Shown here: one piece after another, positions 1 to 12,365 of the stretch
Position numbering within the stretch: position 1 is the first letter of the stretch
Layout: every line of letters begins with the position of its first letter
NCBI RefSeq assembly: GCF_016808335.1
Contig: NC_053153.1
Span: 24,538,090-24,602,089 of the forward strand
DNA from: Panicum virgatum
Taxonomy: Eukaryota > Streptophyta > Magnoliopsida > Poales > Poaceae
Direction: 5' to 3'
DNA length: 64,000 nucleotides
Notes under the pieces: model-generated
What the model saw: only the letters and a program-made list of their open reading frames with translations
What the model was told of the DNA's origin: nothing
The model's database searches: none
Translations under genes and position numbers: made by a program

Positions 1-3000
1 GGTTGCTCTCAACACATGACCGGCAATGATAGCATGTTCACCTCCCTTGAAGACCCCGGCGATCATGAACACGTCACCTATGGTGATAACTCAAGGGGAA
101 AAGTTTTAGGTTTGGGTAGAATAGCAATTTCTAAAGATTTATCTATTTCTAATGTTTTGTTTGTAGAAGCACTTAGTTTTAATCTTATTTCAATTGCTCA
201 ATTGTGTGATCTTGGACTAACGTGTGCCTTTGACAAGAATGGTGTTGTAGTAACTCATGAAAAAGACAAGTCATTGGTATTCACGGGGTTTAGGCATGGC
301 AACATTTACTTGGTGGATTTCTCTTCAAAGCAAACAAGCACCATGACATGCCTCTTCACCAAGTCTTCTCTTGGGTGGCTTTGGCATAGAAGAATTGCTC
401 ATATTGGCATGAGCAACCTCAAGAAAGCCCACAAGAGAGGGATGATCACCGGCTTGAAGGATGTCACCTTTGACAAGAACAAGCTATGTAAAGCATGTCA
501 AGCCGGGAAGCAAGTTGCAACACATCATCCCATCAAGACGATGTTGTCTACCTCCAAGCCGCTCGAACTACTTCACATGGATCTCTTTGGTCCAACTACA
601 TACAAGAGCATTGGTGGTAACCTCTATTGCCTAGTAATTGTTGATGATTTTTCACGTTACACTTGGGTTATGTTTCTAGGCGATAAGGGTGAAACTCCGG
701 AAATCTTCAAGACCTTTGCAAGAAGAGCTCAAAGGGAGTACAACTCCCCAATTGTGAAGATCCGGAGTGACAACGGCACCGAGTTCAAGAACATGAAGAT
801 TGAAGAATGGTGCGATGAAGAGGGCATCAAGCATGAGTTTTCCGCCACCTACACGCCTCAACAAAATGGAGTGGTGGAAAGAAAGAACAAGACTCTCATC
901 ACCCTAGCTAGAGCAATGTTGGATAATTATGGCACGTCCGAGAAGTTTTGGGCGGAAGCAATCAACACGGCGTGTCATGCATCCAACCGAGTATATCCTC
1001 ACCGACTCCTCAAGAAAACTCCATATGAGCTCATCACCGGGAAGAAACCAAATATATCATACTTTCGAGTCTTTGGTTGCAAATGCTTCATCTATAAGAA
1101 GAAAAGGCTCGGTAAGTTTGAAAGTAGATGTGATGAAGGTTTCTTTCTTGGTTATGCATCAAACTCCAAAGCATATAGAGTATTCAATCAAACCTCCGGG
1201 TTAGTTGAAGAAACATGTGATGTGGAGTTTGATGAATCTAATGGCTCCCAAGAGGAGGTTGTTGGCTATGAAAATGTAGGTGATGAGGAGATCGATGAAG
1301 CTTTGAAGAATATGTCCATTGGGGATATCAAGCCGGAAGAGGTGCATAAAGGCAATGATCAAGGGGGAGGACCTTCCTCATCTACACCAAGCACCTCCAA
1401 GGCACCCCAAGTGGATAAAGATCAAGAAAAAGATGATCCACTACCTCAAGAAGATGTGCCAACACCAACACCCCAAGTCCAAGAATAAGAAGAGCAAAAT
1501 GTTCCACAACAAGTACAAGTCACACAAGATCCACCCCAACAACCATCCACGCAAATACCGCTAGTGAAGCATGGTCGCATCTCCAAGGATCATCCAATTG
1601 GTCAAATCATTGGTAGTCCTTCCAAGGGAGTAAGAACTCGCTCTAAGCATGCTTCATTTTGTGAACATCACTCGTTTGTTTCTTGTATTGAACCCACTAG
1701 CTTAGAGGAAGCGCTTGAGGACTCGGATTGGGTGATGGCCATGCAAGAAGAATTGAACAACTTCACCCGCAATGAAGTTTGGGTCCTCGAAGCTCCTCCA
1801 AAAGACAAGAACATCATCGGCACCAAGTGGGTCTTTCGAAACAAGCAAGATGAACATGGGGTGGTGATACGCAACAAAGCAAGACTTGTGGCAAAAGGGT
1901 TCTCTCAAGTCGAAGGTTTGGATTTTGGTGAAACTTTTGCTCCGGTCGCAAGACTTGAAGCTATCCGTATCCTTCTTGCTTACTCTTCACATCATAACAT
2001 TAAGTTGTATCAAATGGATGTGAAAAGTGCATTCTTAAATGGCGTTATTAACGAACTTGTTTATGTTGAGCAACCTCCCGGGTTTGAAGATCCGAGGAAT
2101 CCTAACCATGTTTATAGGTTGCACAAGGCACTCTATGGGCTAAAACAAGCTCCAAGGGCTTGGTATGAGAGGCTTCGTGACTTCCTAATCATGCAAGGCT
2201 TCAAGATCGGGAGGGTGGACACCACGTTGTTCACAAAAGACGTCAACGGGGATCTTTTCATTTGTCAAATTTATGTTGACGATATTATCTTTGGCTCAAC
2301 TAATGATTTACTAAGCCATGAGTTTGCTACCATGATGTCTAGGGAATTCGAGATGTCCATGATTGGCGAATTGACCTTCTTCCTTGGTTTTCAAGTCAAA
2401 CAAATGAAGGAAGGGACATTCATCCATCAAGAAAAATATACTAAAGATATCTTGAAGAAGTTCAAGATGGATGAGTGCAAGCCAATCAAGACACCCATGG
2501 CAACAAATGGGCATCTCGACTTGGATGTGGACGGTAAACCGATTGATCAATCCCTCTATCGTTCTTTGATAGGGTCTTTGCTTTACCTTACCGCATCTAG
2601 GCCCGATATAATGTTTAGTGTGTGCTTGTGTGCCCGCTTTCAAGCTAACCCAAAGGAGTCACACCTTTCGGCTGTGAATAGGATCCTTCGGTATCTCAAG
2701 CACACTCCTAGCATAGGCTTGTGGTACCCCAAAGGCGCTAGTTTAGATCTCTTGGGATACTCGGATTCGGATTTTGCCGGAAGCCGTGTGGATCGCAAGA
2801 GTACCTCCGGGGGTTGCCACTTGCTTGGGCGTTCTCTAGTTTCTTGGTCGAGTAAGAAGCAAAATTCCGTGGCTTTGTCCACCGCGGAAGCGGAATATAT
2901 AGCGGCCGGTGCATGTTGTGCCCAAATCCTATATATGAAGCAAACCCTTTTGGACTTTGGTGTGAAACTAGATAGGATCCCACTCCTTTGTGACAATGAA

Positions 3001-3225
3001 AGTGCCGTAAAAATTGCCAAGAATCCAGTTCAACACTCTCGCACAAAGCACATTGATATTCGCCATCACTTCTTGCGTGATCACGAAGCCAAGGGGGACA
3101 TTTCCCTTCAAGGTGTGAGATCCGAGGAGCAATTGGCGGATATATTCACAAAACCTCTAGACGAGAGTACCTTTGTTAGGCTAAGAAATGAGCTCAATGT
3201 GTTAGATGCGGCAAACGTCATGTAA
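1..3225 (+). pseudogene. copia pol polyprotein (protease end, integrase, RT, RNase H), one in-frame stop
   Basis: The frame is open from base 1. The first residues (GCSQHMTG) are those that follow the Asp-Ser of the copia protease active site, so that motif is cut by the edge. Next come the HHCC integrase zinc finger (HRRIAHIGM ... CKACQAGK), the integrase core (HMDLFGP, IRSDNGTEF, NGVVERKNKTL), RT with YVDDIIFGS, and RNase H with [20 protein letters not shown] and [13 protein letters not shown] at 1486-1488 falls in the acidic, Gln/Pro-rich linker between integrase and RT. The same frame resumes at 1489 and runs to the stop ending at 3225. No frameshift was seen, so one point mutation separates this from an intact pol. 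Pol would normally make the element's cDNA and integrate it. Confidence 0.93.
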
Positions 3226-4639
3226 GTTGCCATGTCATATAGAAAAATGCATACATATAGGACACTTGTCTAACCATGGTAAGATAGTGATGAGCAAGGG
3301 TTTAGCTAGAGGTGGTGGTCCACTTGTTTTCCTCTAGGCTTGTAGAAAGGCTCATCATGAAGAAGCTTCCCGTGGGTTCAAACTTGACAAGTAGATCTTA
3401 ATTTCTTGTTATGCATTTCTTGTCATATAGGTGTGCACTTCATGTTTATTATACTTTCGCATGTGGTTGTAGTTTGCATCATCATTGCATGCGTAAGGGT
3501 CACAAAGGAGATCACTTGATGAAAATGAGACTTGTTTTCATATACAAGATCTTAATTCATGAAAAGTGAAAAGAGCAAAGTGTTAGGTGCGTTATTGCCT
3601 AGTGAGCAATGTCATGATGAGTTTGAAGCTTTCTATCTTCAATATTCCTATGACATGGCTCATACATTTTATTTGGCGCTTTGTCTCTCTTGCGGCTTTT
3701 CCTTGTGTTTAAAAAGAAATTTATTTAAGCAAGTGTGCTATCCTATTTATTTTGAGGGGTAAAGTCGCCTATGCAAGTCCATTAACTTGAGTTTATTTGA
3801 ATTTTATAAGTTTATTGGACTTAGCATAGAAGAGTGAGCTGAGTGTGGGGTTTTTGGCTTCACCGGTTAAACCGACGTTCAATGGAGCATCATCATCGGT
3901 TCAACCGGCGTTACTAAAGTTTGTCTCAGCTCAGTCAAGTTTCAGGCGTTCAACCGGCGTATACAAAAGTCACATCATCGGATCAACCGGTGATCATAAA
4001 TGCAAAACAGACCTAGCAATCAAACCGGTGCTTTGATCAATCAACCGACGAGTTCATTTTTGACAGCATCGGTTCAACCGGCGTTCAAAAACAGATCTGG
4101 TAGAGCCTCGGGTGAACTACACCGACGCAATCAACCGGCGCTCATACCCTAGGCGTCGGATCGACCGGTGTAAAGGAAAATCGCGGGTCCCACCTGTCAT
4201 ATATGAGTCGTGCTCGAGCCGCCGCCTCTCTTTCCTCTGTTTCACCCGCATCCATCTTCGAGCCGCCGCCGCCTTCCCTTCGCGCCGCCGCCGTCTCTCC
4301 ACCGCCGCCGTGCGCCCGCGCTGCCACCACCGTTCCACCTTGCCGCCGCCGTGCGCCGTCACTCCTAGCCGCCGCCGCGCACCCTCGCGCTCACCCAGCG
4401 CCGCCCGCGCGCACCTGCACAACCCGCGCCGCTGCTCGCCGCCACGGTCGCCAACCGCCGTGAACTCACGCCGCCACCACCACTTTCGCAGCCACGCCGC
4501 CGCTCCCACACGCCTTGCCGCCCACGCAGCCGCACCTCCACGCCGCAGCCGCAGCCGATCTGCGCTCACCAGGTGCTCGACGATTTGCCTGGGCTGCTTC
4601 TTTCGCGCCGCGTTCGTGTTCCGCACACCGTCAGTCGAG
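3226..4639 (+). other. copia internal spacer between pol and the extra ORF
   Basis: This is non-coding as far as I can tell. The first half is AT-rich. From about 3860 it contains a cluster of CCGGTT/AACCGG-type motifs also found in the LTR. From 4200 to 4600 it is a GC-rich run of CCGCCG words whose several overlapping open frames look like composition artefacts. The following ORF could be opened further upstream in the same frame, but its N-terminal extension is only Arg/Pro/Ala-rich low complexity, so I start that ORF at 4640. Confidence 0.6.
3860..4170 (+). repeat. Cluster of CCGGTTNAACCGRCG-like motifs
   Basis: About ten variants of a partly palindromic unit occur, for example CCGGTTAAACCGACG, CGGTTCAACCGGCG and CGGATCAACCGGTG. 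They are separated by unrelated sequence of roughly 20-40 bases. The same unit recurs in this element's 3' LTR and in the related solo LTR at 61996-63424. The function is unknown. Confidence 0.8.
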
Positions 4640-7471
4640 ATGGGTCGCGAGAAGAGGAAGGGTAAGGAAGTTGTGGTCGAGAAGCCCGCTCGCAAGCGGA
4701 CTCGTGCAGAGAAGGAGGCCGAGAAGGCCGAGATGGTGGCCAAGGCCGCCGAGGAGCAGGCATCAGGCCGCGCTCGTCCGTTCCAGATCAGGGAGGACCC
4801 CAGAGGCAGAGGCAGAGGCAGGGGCATGGGCAGAGTGAGAGGTGCCAGGGCCACCAGAGCAGCGACAGCAGCAGCAGCAGAGTCAGATCAGTCAGATACA
4901 GCTGCAGATTCAGATTCAGAGGCAGAGCAGTCCGAGCAGTCTCAGGGGCAGAGCACACAGGAGTCACCGACTCTACGACGGTCTGGCCGCACTCGGCAGA
5001 CATCCCCAGCAGCAGAGACTTCACCAGCGACCGAGCGTCGCACTGGACCGAGGACGCGAGGAGGTCACCAGCCACAGGAGCCTCGCAGGTCCACAGCTGC
5101 AGCAGCTCGTAGAGCCGAGGCCCTAGAGGCTGAGCGCGCAGTGTTCCGTATGGACACTGTTGTGCGTCTGGAGCTAGGTGTGCTGCTCCAGAACTTGACC
5201 CGAGCCAATGCGGCCAAGGTCAAGAGGCTCAGGTGGAGTGTTGACGAGGAGGTCTGGTTCCCGGTGACCCGAGACAGCAGAGTCGACAGGAGGTTCTGGA
5301 CTTTGCTACAGGCCAGTTTCTACGAGACCTACCAGAGGCGGGGCCACCGGATCTTTCAGCACAGGGTTCTTGACTGGGTCTCACTGAGGACAGCAGCAGG
5401 GGGAGCAGATGTGAGAGCACACTTTACTCACTTCAGAGGTCTGCCTAGACTGCTAGAGATGGAGCAGAACCGTTATATCGAGGACTGGGTCAGAGTGTTC
5501 TACGCTACAGCTTGGATAGCCCCCGAGCGCAGAGCTGTACACTTCATGTTTGGAGGGCAGGACTTTGGTTTGTCGAGGGCGACCATTGCTGGTATTCTTG
5601 GAGTTGACCTGGTCGACGTCTCGCTGCACGAGAGGGTTTACGGGGACTCAGATCCGCCCCGCAGGGCGATGGTTGGCGGGATTGCTCCTTCTCACGAGGC
5701 GATCACTCAGTGCTTCCGCCAGCCGTTCCCAGCCTCTTACGCCAGAGTGCCGAGCTTGCTGACCCCAGAGGCTTACGACTAGGTCAGAGTGTTCTACGCT
5801 ACAGCTTGGATAGCCCCCGAGCGCAGAGCTGTACACTTCATGTTTGGAGGGCAGGACTTTGGTTTGTCGAGGGCGACCATTGCTGGTATTCTTGGAGTTG
5901 ACCTGGTCGACGTCTCGCTGCACGAGAGGGTTTACGGGGACTCAGATCCGCCCCGCAGGGCGATGGTTGGCGGGATTGCTCCTTCTCACGAGGCGATCAC
6001 TCAGTGCTTCCGCCAGCCGTTCCCAGCCTCTTACGCCAGAGTGCCGAGCTTGCTGACCCCAGAGGCTTACGCTGTTCACATGGCACTCCGGAGGACTCTG
6101 TTACCGAGGAGTGGCTACCCAGAGGGGTTTACGGGACTGCAGCAGCTCCTGCTTCTACACATCCTCACTCACGAGCCCTTTGACATAGTTGACTTTATTC
6201 TGGCTGAGATAGAGGATGTGATCACAGACGGGATGGGTGTGGTGCGACAGTTTCCCTATGCGCACTGGATCAGTTACATTTGCTCTATGATAGTGCCAGC
6301 AGAGTCACCCATCAGTGCTCCTTACCGTCACGACGAGGCTCCCAGGTTCCCTGTCTACCGACCCACAGCTCCACAGGACAGGAGGAGGGGCAGACACGCA
6401 GATAGAGCAGCGATGGCTCGACTGTCACCGGAGGTTCAGGCACGAGTGGCAGAGGAGGATGAGGCACTCCTAGCAGCAGAGGCACAGCTTCCCGGGGGAG
6501 ATGATGAGATTCACTGGTCTGAGCTTGAGTCAGACTCCTCCGACGACGTTGAGTACTTTCCTTCAGCTGCCCCAGCCAGTCACGATCACGAGGCAGGAGG
6601 TTCAGGACAGCCAGCACCTCCGACTTCAGCAGCTGCTACAGTCTCTGAGTCTCAGGTGACTCAGCCGTCCGAGCTCACTTCACTACTACAGCAGCTCGTG
6701 ACCCAGCAGAGAGAGGACAGGCTTGCTCAGGAGGAGGCCAGGAGAGCCCATGAGGCCCAGATTGCTGCTATACAGAGAGAGGCCGCCCGAGAGCGGGCTG
6801 CGACCGAGGAGCGTTTTGTCGGCCTCATTGACAGAGTTTCACAGAGGACAGACGCTCAGTTCCAGCAGATGCAGCAGGGCATGATGGCGATGTTCGGGAT
6901 GATCTCCCAGCTTTACTCTCACACCGGACTCGCCCCACAGCAGCAGCAGCCCGGACTTCAGGGTGTTGGAGCACCTCAGCTTGCCGTCACACCAGCTCCT
7001 CCTCCTCCAGCTCCTACTGCAGCTCCAGCTACCTCAGCGACACCGGAGACCACGTTCTCGATGTCAGCACTCTTTGGGTCTGCCGGTCGTCCACTGTTCT
7101 CTCCACTGCCAGCGACCACACTCTTTCAGGACTCACCGTCAGCGGTTCAGTCGGTCGCCCTCCCTTCCTCACTTCAGGCAGCACCTTCAGGGGGAGGAGC
7201 AGTAGAGGAGTCCCTGCTTCCACAGTCGACGCAGCCGGCAGCTTCAGCAGTCACTTCTTCAGATATTGATACTTCTTCTGCTGACCCGGTTACGACTTCT
7301 ACGGATCCTCTACCAGGCAGTGCCAGCACGAGAGCCTCCACGACAGTTACTCCCCCAGTGAGCTCAGACCCAGACCAGCAGCTTCCGTCTGTCACCGAGG
7401 GTGAGAGTTCTCCGTCCGACGACGACGACCCGGACCGCTTCGTCGCCGTACCACGACAGCACGACCCGTAG
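4640..7471 (+). pseudogene. Extra ORF of the SIRE-type element (envelope position), interrupted by a stop at a tandem-duplication junction
   Basis: The ATG at 4640 opens a lysine/arginine-rich N terminus (MGREKRKGKE, RKRTRAEKEAEK) resembling a nuclear localisation signal, then an RGRGRG stretch and an acidic Ser/Gln region. A globular domain follows, around VFYATAWIAPERR ... GILGVDLVDV; this resembles domains annotated in grass genomes as putative plant transposon protein (family assignment from memory). After it come an acidic patch, a probable coiled coil (REDRLAQEEARRAHEAQ) and a Pro/Ser/Thr-rich tail ending in an Asp run. A TAG at 5780-5782 stops the frame at the junction of a 294-bp duplication; the same frame then continues to 7471. 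I see no signal peptide or clear membrane segment, so a true envelope function is unsupported. Confidence 0.75.
5484..6071 (+). repeat. 294-bp direct tandem duplication inside the extra ORF
   Basis: Bases 5484-5777 are repeated head-to-tail at 5778-6071. By eye the copies are identical except for G at 5487 against A at 5781, which turns a Trp codon into TAG. The period is 98 codons, so the duplication alone keeps the frame. Confidence 0.95.
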
Positions 7472-7785
7472 CTCGCCTTTTGGTGCTTTGATGCCAAAGG
7501 GGGAGAGGTGTTAGGGGGAGCACCAGAGTTAGGGGGAGGGTAGAGCTAGAGAGAGCTCGTAGTTATCAGGACTTTGGTTCTTTGTATCACATTTGGTGTT
7601 AATTCATGGATATGTACATTTGTCGCTTGAGTTTGCCGTTCTTTGAGACATATCTATGGATTTCGTTTGAGCCGTTGAGCTCTTTGGTCCTGCTTTCGAG
7701 TTTGCTTGTGTTTATCCTGTTTTATCTTTCTCGCTCTCTCGTTATTTATGTTTGTGTTGTCATCAATCACCAAAAAGGGGGAGAT
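7472..7785 (+). other. 3' untranslated region and polypurine tract of the copia element
   Basis: A T-rich non-coding stretch with GGGGGA-rich words (GGGGGAGAGG, AGGGGGAGCACC) ends in AAAAAGGGGGAGAT at 7772-7785, directly abutting the LTR. That is the position and composition of the plus-strand primer. Confidence 0.85.
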
Positions 7786-8225
7786 TGTAAGCATCTAGGC
7801 CCTCAAGGTATGTTTCGGTGATTAATGACAACCATTATTGTGACTAATGAGTTTGTGCAGCTTAAAAGATCATTATCGCTCATTTGGTCATATGTCAAAA
7901 GAGGCCCCTCAATTTCGGTTATTCTAAAAGGCGATCTCGGTTTTCAACTTATATATGTCAAGGCTAAGGATCTTTCTAGTCCTAAGTGTCACAAGGTTGA
8001 GAAGGACACTTAGGTTAGTATAGGTTTTATAGTTTTATAGTGATCGCACTATTAAGAGGGGTTAAGGCTAAGTAACTTGAGCATGGACATGATCATTTGA
8101 AAATGGATGCACACTATGGTCACTCAGGTTTCTAGAAGTTCAAATAAGTGGTTCTCAAACTATATCTCAAGAATATTTGGATTTCATTCAAGACTCAAAT
8201 CAGAAAAGACAAAATCAGAAAAAGT

Positions 8226-8690
8226 CTATACACCGGTTTAACCGACGCTCTCAATTTTCTATACGTCGGTTAAACGAAGTCAGCAGAGTCTGGACAAATT
8301 CAATACACCGGTTAAACCGACGTATTTGAATTTAACGTCGGTGCATTGGTCCAGAGTTGGTTTTTCCAGGGAAATTCAAGTTCTATTCACCGGATTAACC
8401 GACGCTGTTTGAATCAAGACGTCGGTGCAATTGACCAGTGAGATGGTTTTTCAGAGGAATTTAAAAGTTGTACTCACCGGTTAAACCGACGATAGGTTTG
8501 AGTTAACGTCGGTGCAGTTGTCCAGAGACTTGGTTTTTCAGTGGTTCAGTGGACAACTACACTCACCGGTTAAACCGATGCTACGTCGGTTAATCTGCCC
8601 CAGTTGTAACGGCTAGTTTTCAGAAGAGGCAGTTTACATTCACCGGTTAAACCGACGATGACAATAGGGGGTACGTCGGATTAACCGACG
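8226..8690 (+). repeat. Array of CACCGGTTAAACCGACG units in the LTR U3
   Basis: Near-identical units CACCGGTTAAACCGACG start near 8305, 8388, 8475, 8563 and 8641, about 80-88 bases apart. They alternate with partial inverse units (ACGTCGGTTAA, ACGTCGGTGCA). The block lies directly upstream of the LTR TATA box, where enhancers would be expected. Confidence 0.88.
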
Positions 8691-8742
8691 CTACGCAGTT
8701 TTCTGGCAGCTTTTCTCCAACGGCTCTATTTGTGTGAGCTGC

Positions 8743-8751
8743 CTATATATA
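8743..8751 (+). promoter_or_regulatory. TATA box of the copia LTR promoter
   Basis: CTATATATA is preceded by GAGCTGC and followed about 30 bases later by a plausible start region. The flanking text (TTTTCTCCAACGGCT upstream) is conserved in the related solo LTR on the opposite strand near 62770-62815, which supports a functional core promoter. Confidence 0.75.
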
Positions 8752-9470
8752 CCCCTCCAATGGGTCATTTCGCCCACTCTTGACACCAGGCAACATCCAA
8801 ACACTCATACCATAGTCAAGAGCCACCTTGAGCTTCATCATTCACATACTTGTGCTTTCAATCAATCAAGAAGCAAGATTAAGGACTTGAGTAGAGGGAA
8901 GCTAGTGTGCATCCGTTCTTGGTGATCGGTTCTTGCTCAAGTGAAGGCCTTAGCTTGTTACTCTTGGTGATTGGCATCACCTAGGCGATCTTGGTGATCG
9001 AGGTGTTTCTCGCGGAGCTTGCCAAGGATTGTGGGAGCCCGGAGAAGAAGATTGTATGTGGCTTGATCTCCACCACGCCGGGATGGTGAACGGAGACTCT
9101 TAGTGAGCGCCCTCGTCTCCGTGACTTGGGAGGTGACAAGACTCTTTGTGAGTGTCACAACGTGGATTAGGGGTGTGTGCCAACACATCAATACCACGGG
9201 AAAAAATCCGGTTGTCTCTTGTCCATTCCTTTTATTCAAGCATTTTCTTTCATGCAATTTACTCATGTGCTTGACTTAGAGATCATAACTTAGCTCTACC
9301 TTGCTAGGCTTTACTTTGTTTTTATCTCTCTTAGCTTGTGTAGGTAGCTTAGTTATCCGGTTGGTGAATTGGTGCCCTACTAGCTTTGCATAGGTTAAGG
9401 TTGCCTTACTTTGTTTTAGAAATTGAAAAAGGCCCAATTCACCCCCCCTCTTGGTCCATCGATCCTTACA

Positions 9471-12365
9471 TCATGGAATAAATCCAAGAAAATGTGAGCA
9501 CTTGTGCGGTGTTTAGGGATCGAACCTAGATGAGCTGGTTCCATAACAAGGTTTCTTGTCAGTTAAGCTAGGCTCAGTTCGTGATAAAAATAATCTTACA
9601 CATGAATAGTCTACTAAGTGATTAAATAATTTTAAAACTAAAACAAATTATTTACAGATATAAACATAGTAGTTTTATATGGAAATAAATGCATCCAAAT
9701 ATGAACAAATTACTCTTACAAGGAAATCATATAGTAGAGAAAAGAAAAATTATTACAGTATTAGGCAGCTGATACCATAGAAATTTATACATCTAGAATA
9801 CAATATATTAACTTACATAATAAATCTAGATACAAAGTAACCTACCATGCGGAATAAATAATGACACTCGGAAATTTACCATACGAAGAAAATATACATG
9901 AGAAAAATAAGAAGAGAAGTCTTGTAAGAAAAAATATAACGGAAAAGGAAACATAATAAAAAATGATTTGAGAAGAGATGGACGGAAAAAAGAGAAAAAC
10001 CAATTGAGGAGGAAACAACGAATAAAAAGCACAAGCGAAATTATGAGGACTGGATTTTATCCAAATCAATATTTTCTCGCGCACCAGAACCATCGAGCGT
10101 GTAGGGCATTGAGAAGCTAGCTAGATACCGTACATGCATTACTGGTCTAAAATATTTGTTGGGCCAAAATTACTGAGAGACAGCTTTAGGCGATGGATTG
10201 CTATTTTGAAGCATAAGTGATGCATAGTCGTTGCGTTGCCCGTTGCCCCTCGGCGTGGGCGATGGATTACTACTTTGGGTCGAATTTTAATCTCAGCCAT
10301 TAGTATATGCATGCATGCAGGTGAAGACAAATTGATGACTTCACCAACATGCAAAGGGACTTTATACTAAAAAAAATCTATAAATCTTAAACCATGCATC
10401 CAATTTAAATTCTGATTGCACCATCATCTTTCTTACTACAAGATCTTCAAACAAGATCATGCTTACCTATATTTTTTGAAATTTTTTAATACTATATAAT
10501 TACTTTTGGTTACTGAGAACAAATATTTTTACAGCATGAACAAATGATTAATTTTTATGAATAAATTATAATGTAGTATGAACAAAATATTAAACATCGT
10601 AAATGTTGATTGTATAGGATAAACAATGAATCAAGGATATAGCCAACAAATGAGTTAGCATCATCGAACAACTTAGTCTACAACGGGAACCAATAATTTG
10701 GCATTATGAACAAAGTTACACGCGGATAGATAATTGTATATGAAGAACTACGAGTATATACATGTACCAAATGAGTCAGTATGGAAAACAAATCAGTCAA
10801 CTCTTTTCGGCACGACTTGCACACGTAGAGCATATGCTTCAGGAGAAAAAGTTTCATGTGATGCATAATTATTCTATAGAGAGATCAAAATGTATTTGCA
10901 TACAAATAAATCAAATCAAAATAAAATATTTTGAGAAAATATTCCAAATAAGAAAATTTCTAGATGAAATTACTCTATTCATGCAAGGATATGGAGAATT
11001 ATAAGGGGAAAATGAAAGTTCAAAACTAGAAGGAAAAAATATAATAAATATCTTAAACTATCTACATGGTTTTGAAAAGGACAAAATAAGAATATAAAAT
11101 AAATATATGCAAGGAAGGAGAAGGAAGTTGTTTAGCGGATAAGAGATATTAACAAAACAGAAAATAGTGAAGTACAAAAGAAAAGAATGAAATGAAAACT
11201 ATCATATAAGGAATGAGAGGCAAACCGTAAGAAAATATAAGAAAGTAAACATTAAGTATCATTATATCATTCATAAACTTAGTCTCTAGAAAAAAGAAAA
11301 TATAGAATAATGGATATTGTTAGAAGAAATAAAAAATAAGCAACATAGAAAATGAAATAAAAAAATATCTACCAAACCAATGCAAATAAATACAAACAGT
11401 GGATAGTAAGAAAATCTGTACAAAAGGAAAAAATTAAAGAAAAAAAATCAAAGAAGAAGAAACAAACAAAAAGAAAGAAAGGTGTGTCTGTTTGCATGCC
11501 TGCTCAATTCTGATTATTGGTAGTGTGCATTTATTAGGCATTGTAATTAATCAGTACAGAGAGCATGAAACATTCCACATTATGACCAAATAGCTCCATA
11601 TGGCGAAGAGTGCATCAAGGATATATTTGTTGAGATCTAACTGTAGAGATATAAGAAGAATGATAAAATTATGAAAATAGAGTAGAAGCTAGGTTGAAAA
11701 AGTTGAAAAAATTGAACAAAGAAATATAAAAGCAAAATAAATACATAAAAATGATGGAAATGATATAAACTAAAGAATAAGAAAAAGGAAAAAACTTGCC
11801 GCCATGACCCATACGTGTGTTGCTTGCTGTATGTAGGCACCCACAAGCAACGTGGGGATGGCTGTATGAGCAAATCGTAATCTGCATGTGGAAGCAAAAG
11901 AATTGTTGAGTCAAAATATTTTACTGGGCTGAATTAGTCCATCTATCCTATTCAGGCGATGGAATGAACAAATATAGCGCAAGCGATGTATATCTTCTTC
12001 GACGAAACACATCCTATTCTTTGATTTGTCGCCTCAAGGACATGCGGTGGGCTGGTGGACTAGATCAGCCCAATAATAGAAACAGCGCATCACCAGTAGC
12101 TATGTTCGGAAGTGTATGCTGGACATACATGCATACACAAAAATGATTGTATAACATATGAGATCTGTACATGCACATGGAAAGGTATGTGAGGTACTTT
12201 TTCTAGGCATGCATGCAAAATAAGCTACTTAATATGTTTTTTTTCTTTTAACACTATATTCAGATTTTTGGATTGTGGTTCTTTTCCATAGTCCATACTA
12301 TTTATATTCATTTCTTATATTATAGCTACTACAATTATTTCTTAAGAGAAGGATGGAGAGGAGGG
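9471..12365. other. Intergenic AT-rich region with dispersed repeats, no gene seen
   Basis: No protein-coding signal is evident. 9516-9570 on the minus strand resembles a degenerate tRNA-derived SINE: a B-box-like GGTTCGATCCC (9516-9526) and an A-box-like TAGCTTAACTGACAAG (9555-9570). 10430-10800 and 11920-12150 match, in inverted orientation, 36240-36610 and 35640-35815. Confidence 0.6.
10430..12170 (+). repeat. Dispersed repeat, copy A (inverted partner at 35640-36610)
   Basis: Shared words in the same order include ACAAGATCTTCAAA, GAACAAATATTTT, ATGAACAAATGATTA, GAACAAAATAT, TATAGGATAAA and, further on, GGGCTGAAT and CAGGCGATGGA. The intervening segment is longer here than in the partner. 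I cannot assign termini, TIRs or a class. Confidence 0.6.

Larger units (their letters stand above)
1..9470 (+). mobile_element. Ty1/copia LTR retrotransposon, SIRE/Maximus type, 5' end cut by window edge
   Basis: The order seen is protease remnant, integrase, reverse transcriptase, RNase H, a long spacer, a further long ORF, a polypurine tract and a 1685-bp LTR. Integrase before RT marks Ty1/copia. An extra ORF between RNase H and the 3' LTR is the hallmark of the SIRE/Maximus lineage. The 5' LTR, primer binding site, gag and most of protease lie outside the window, so the 5' target duplication cannot be checked; the five bases after the LTR are TCATG. The element carries one stop in pol and one in the extra ORF, so it is not autonomous as it stands. 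Confidence 0.93.
7786..9470 (+). repeat. 3' LTR of the copia element (1685 bp)
   Basis: The left end TGTAAG and right end CTTACA form a perfect 6-bp terminal inverted repeat with the canonical TG...CA. The left end follows a polypurine tract. Inside are the CCGG-type motif array, a TATA box near 8743 and a leader rich in CTTGGTGATC words. The minus strand of 61996-63424 is clearly related, notably around the TATA box and at the ends. Confidence 0.93.

Noticed and set aside
4112..4639. N-terminal extension of the copia extra ORF
   Set aside because: The extra 176 codons are Arg/Pro/Ala low complexity over a CCG-rich run; the ATG at 4640 gives a more credible basic start.
4640..7471. Calling the copia extra ORF a true envelope gene
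   Set aside because: No signal peptide, transmembrane anchor or fusion-type segment is visible; only the position matches.
8226..8690. CRISPR-like array of spaced repeats
   Set aside because: Plant nuclear DNA, imperfect units, related spacers and location inside an LTR; not a CRISPR array.
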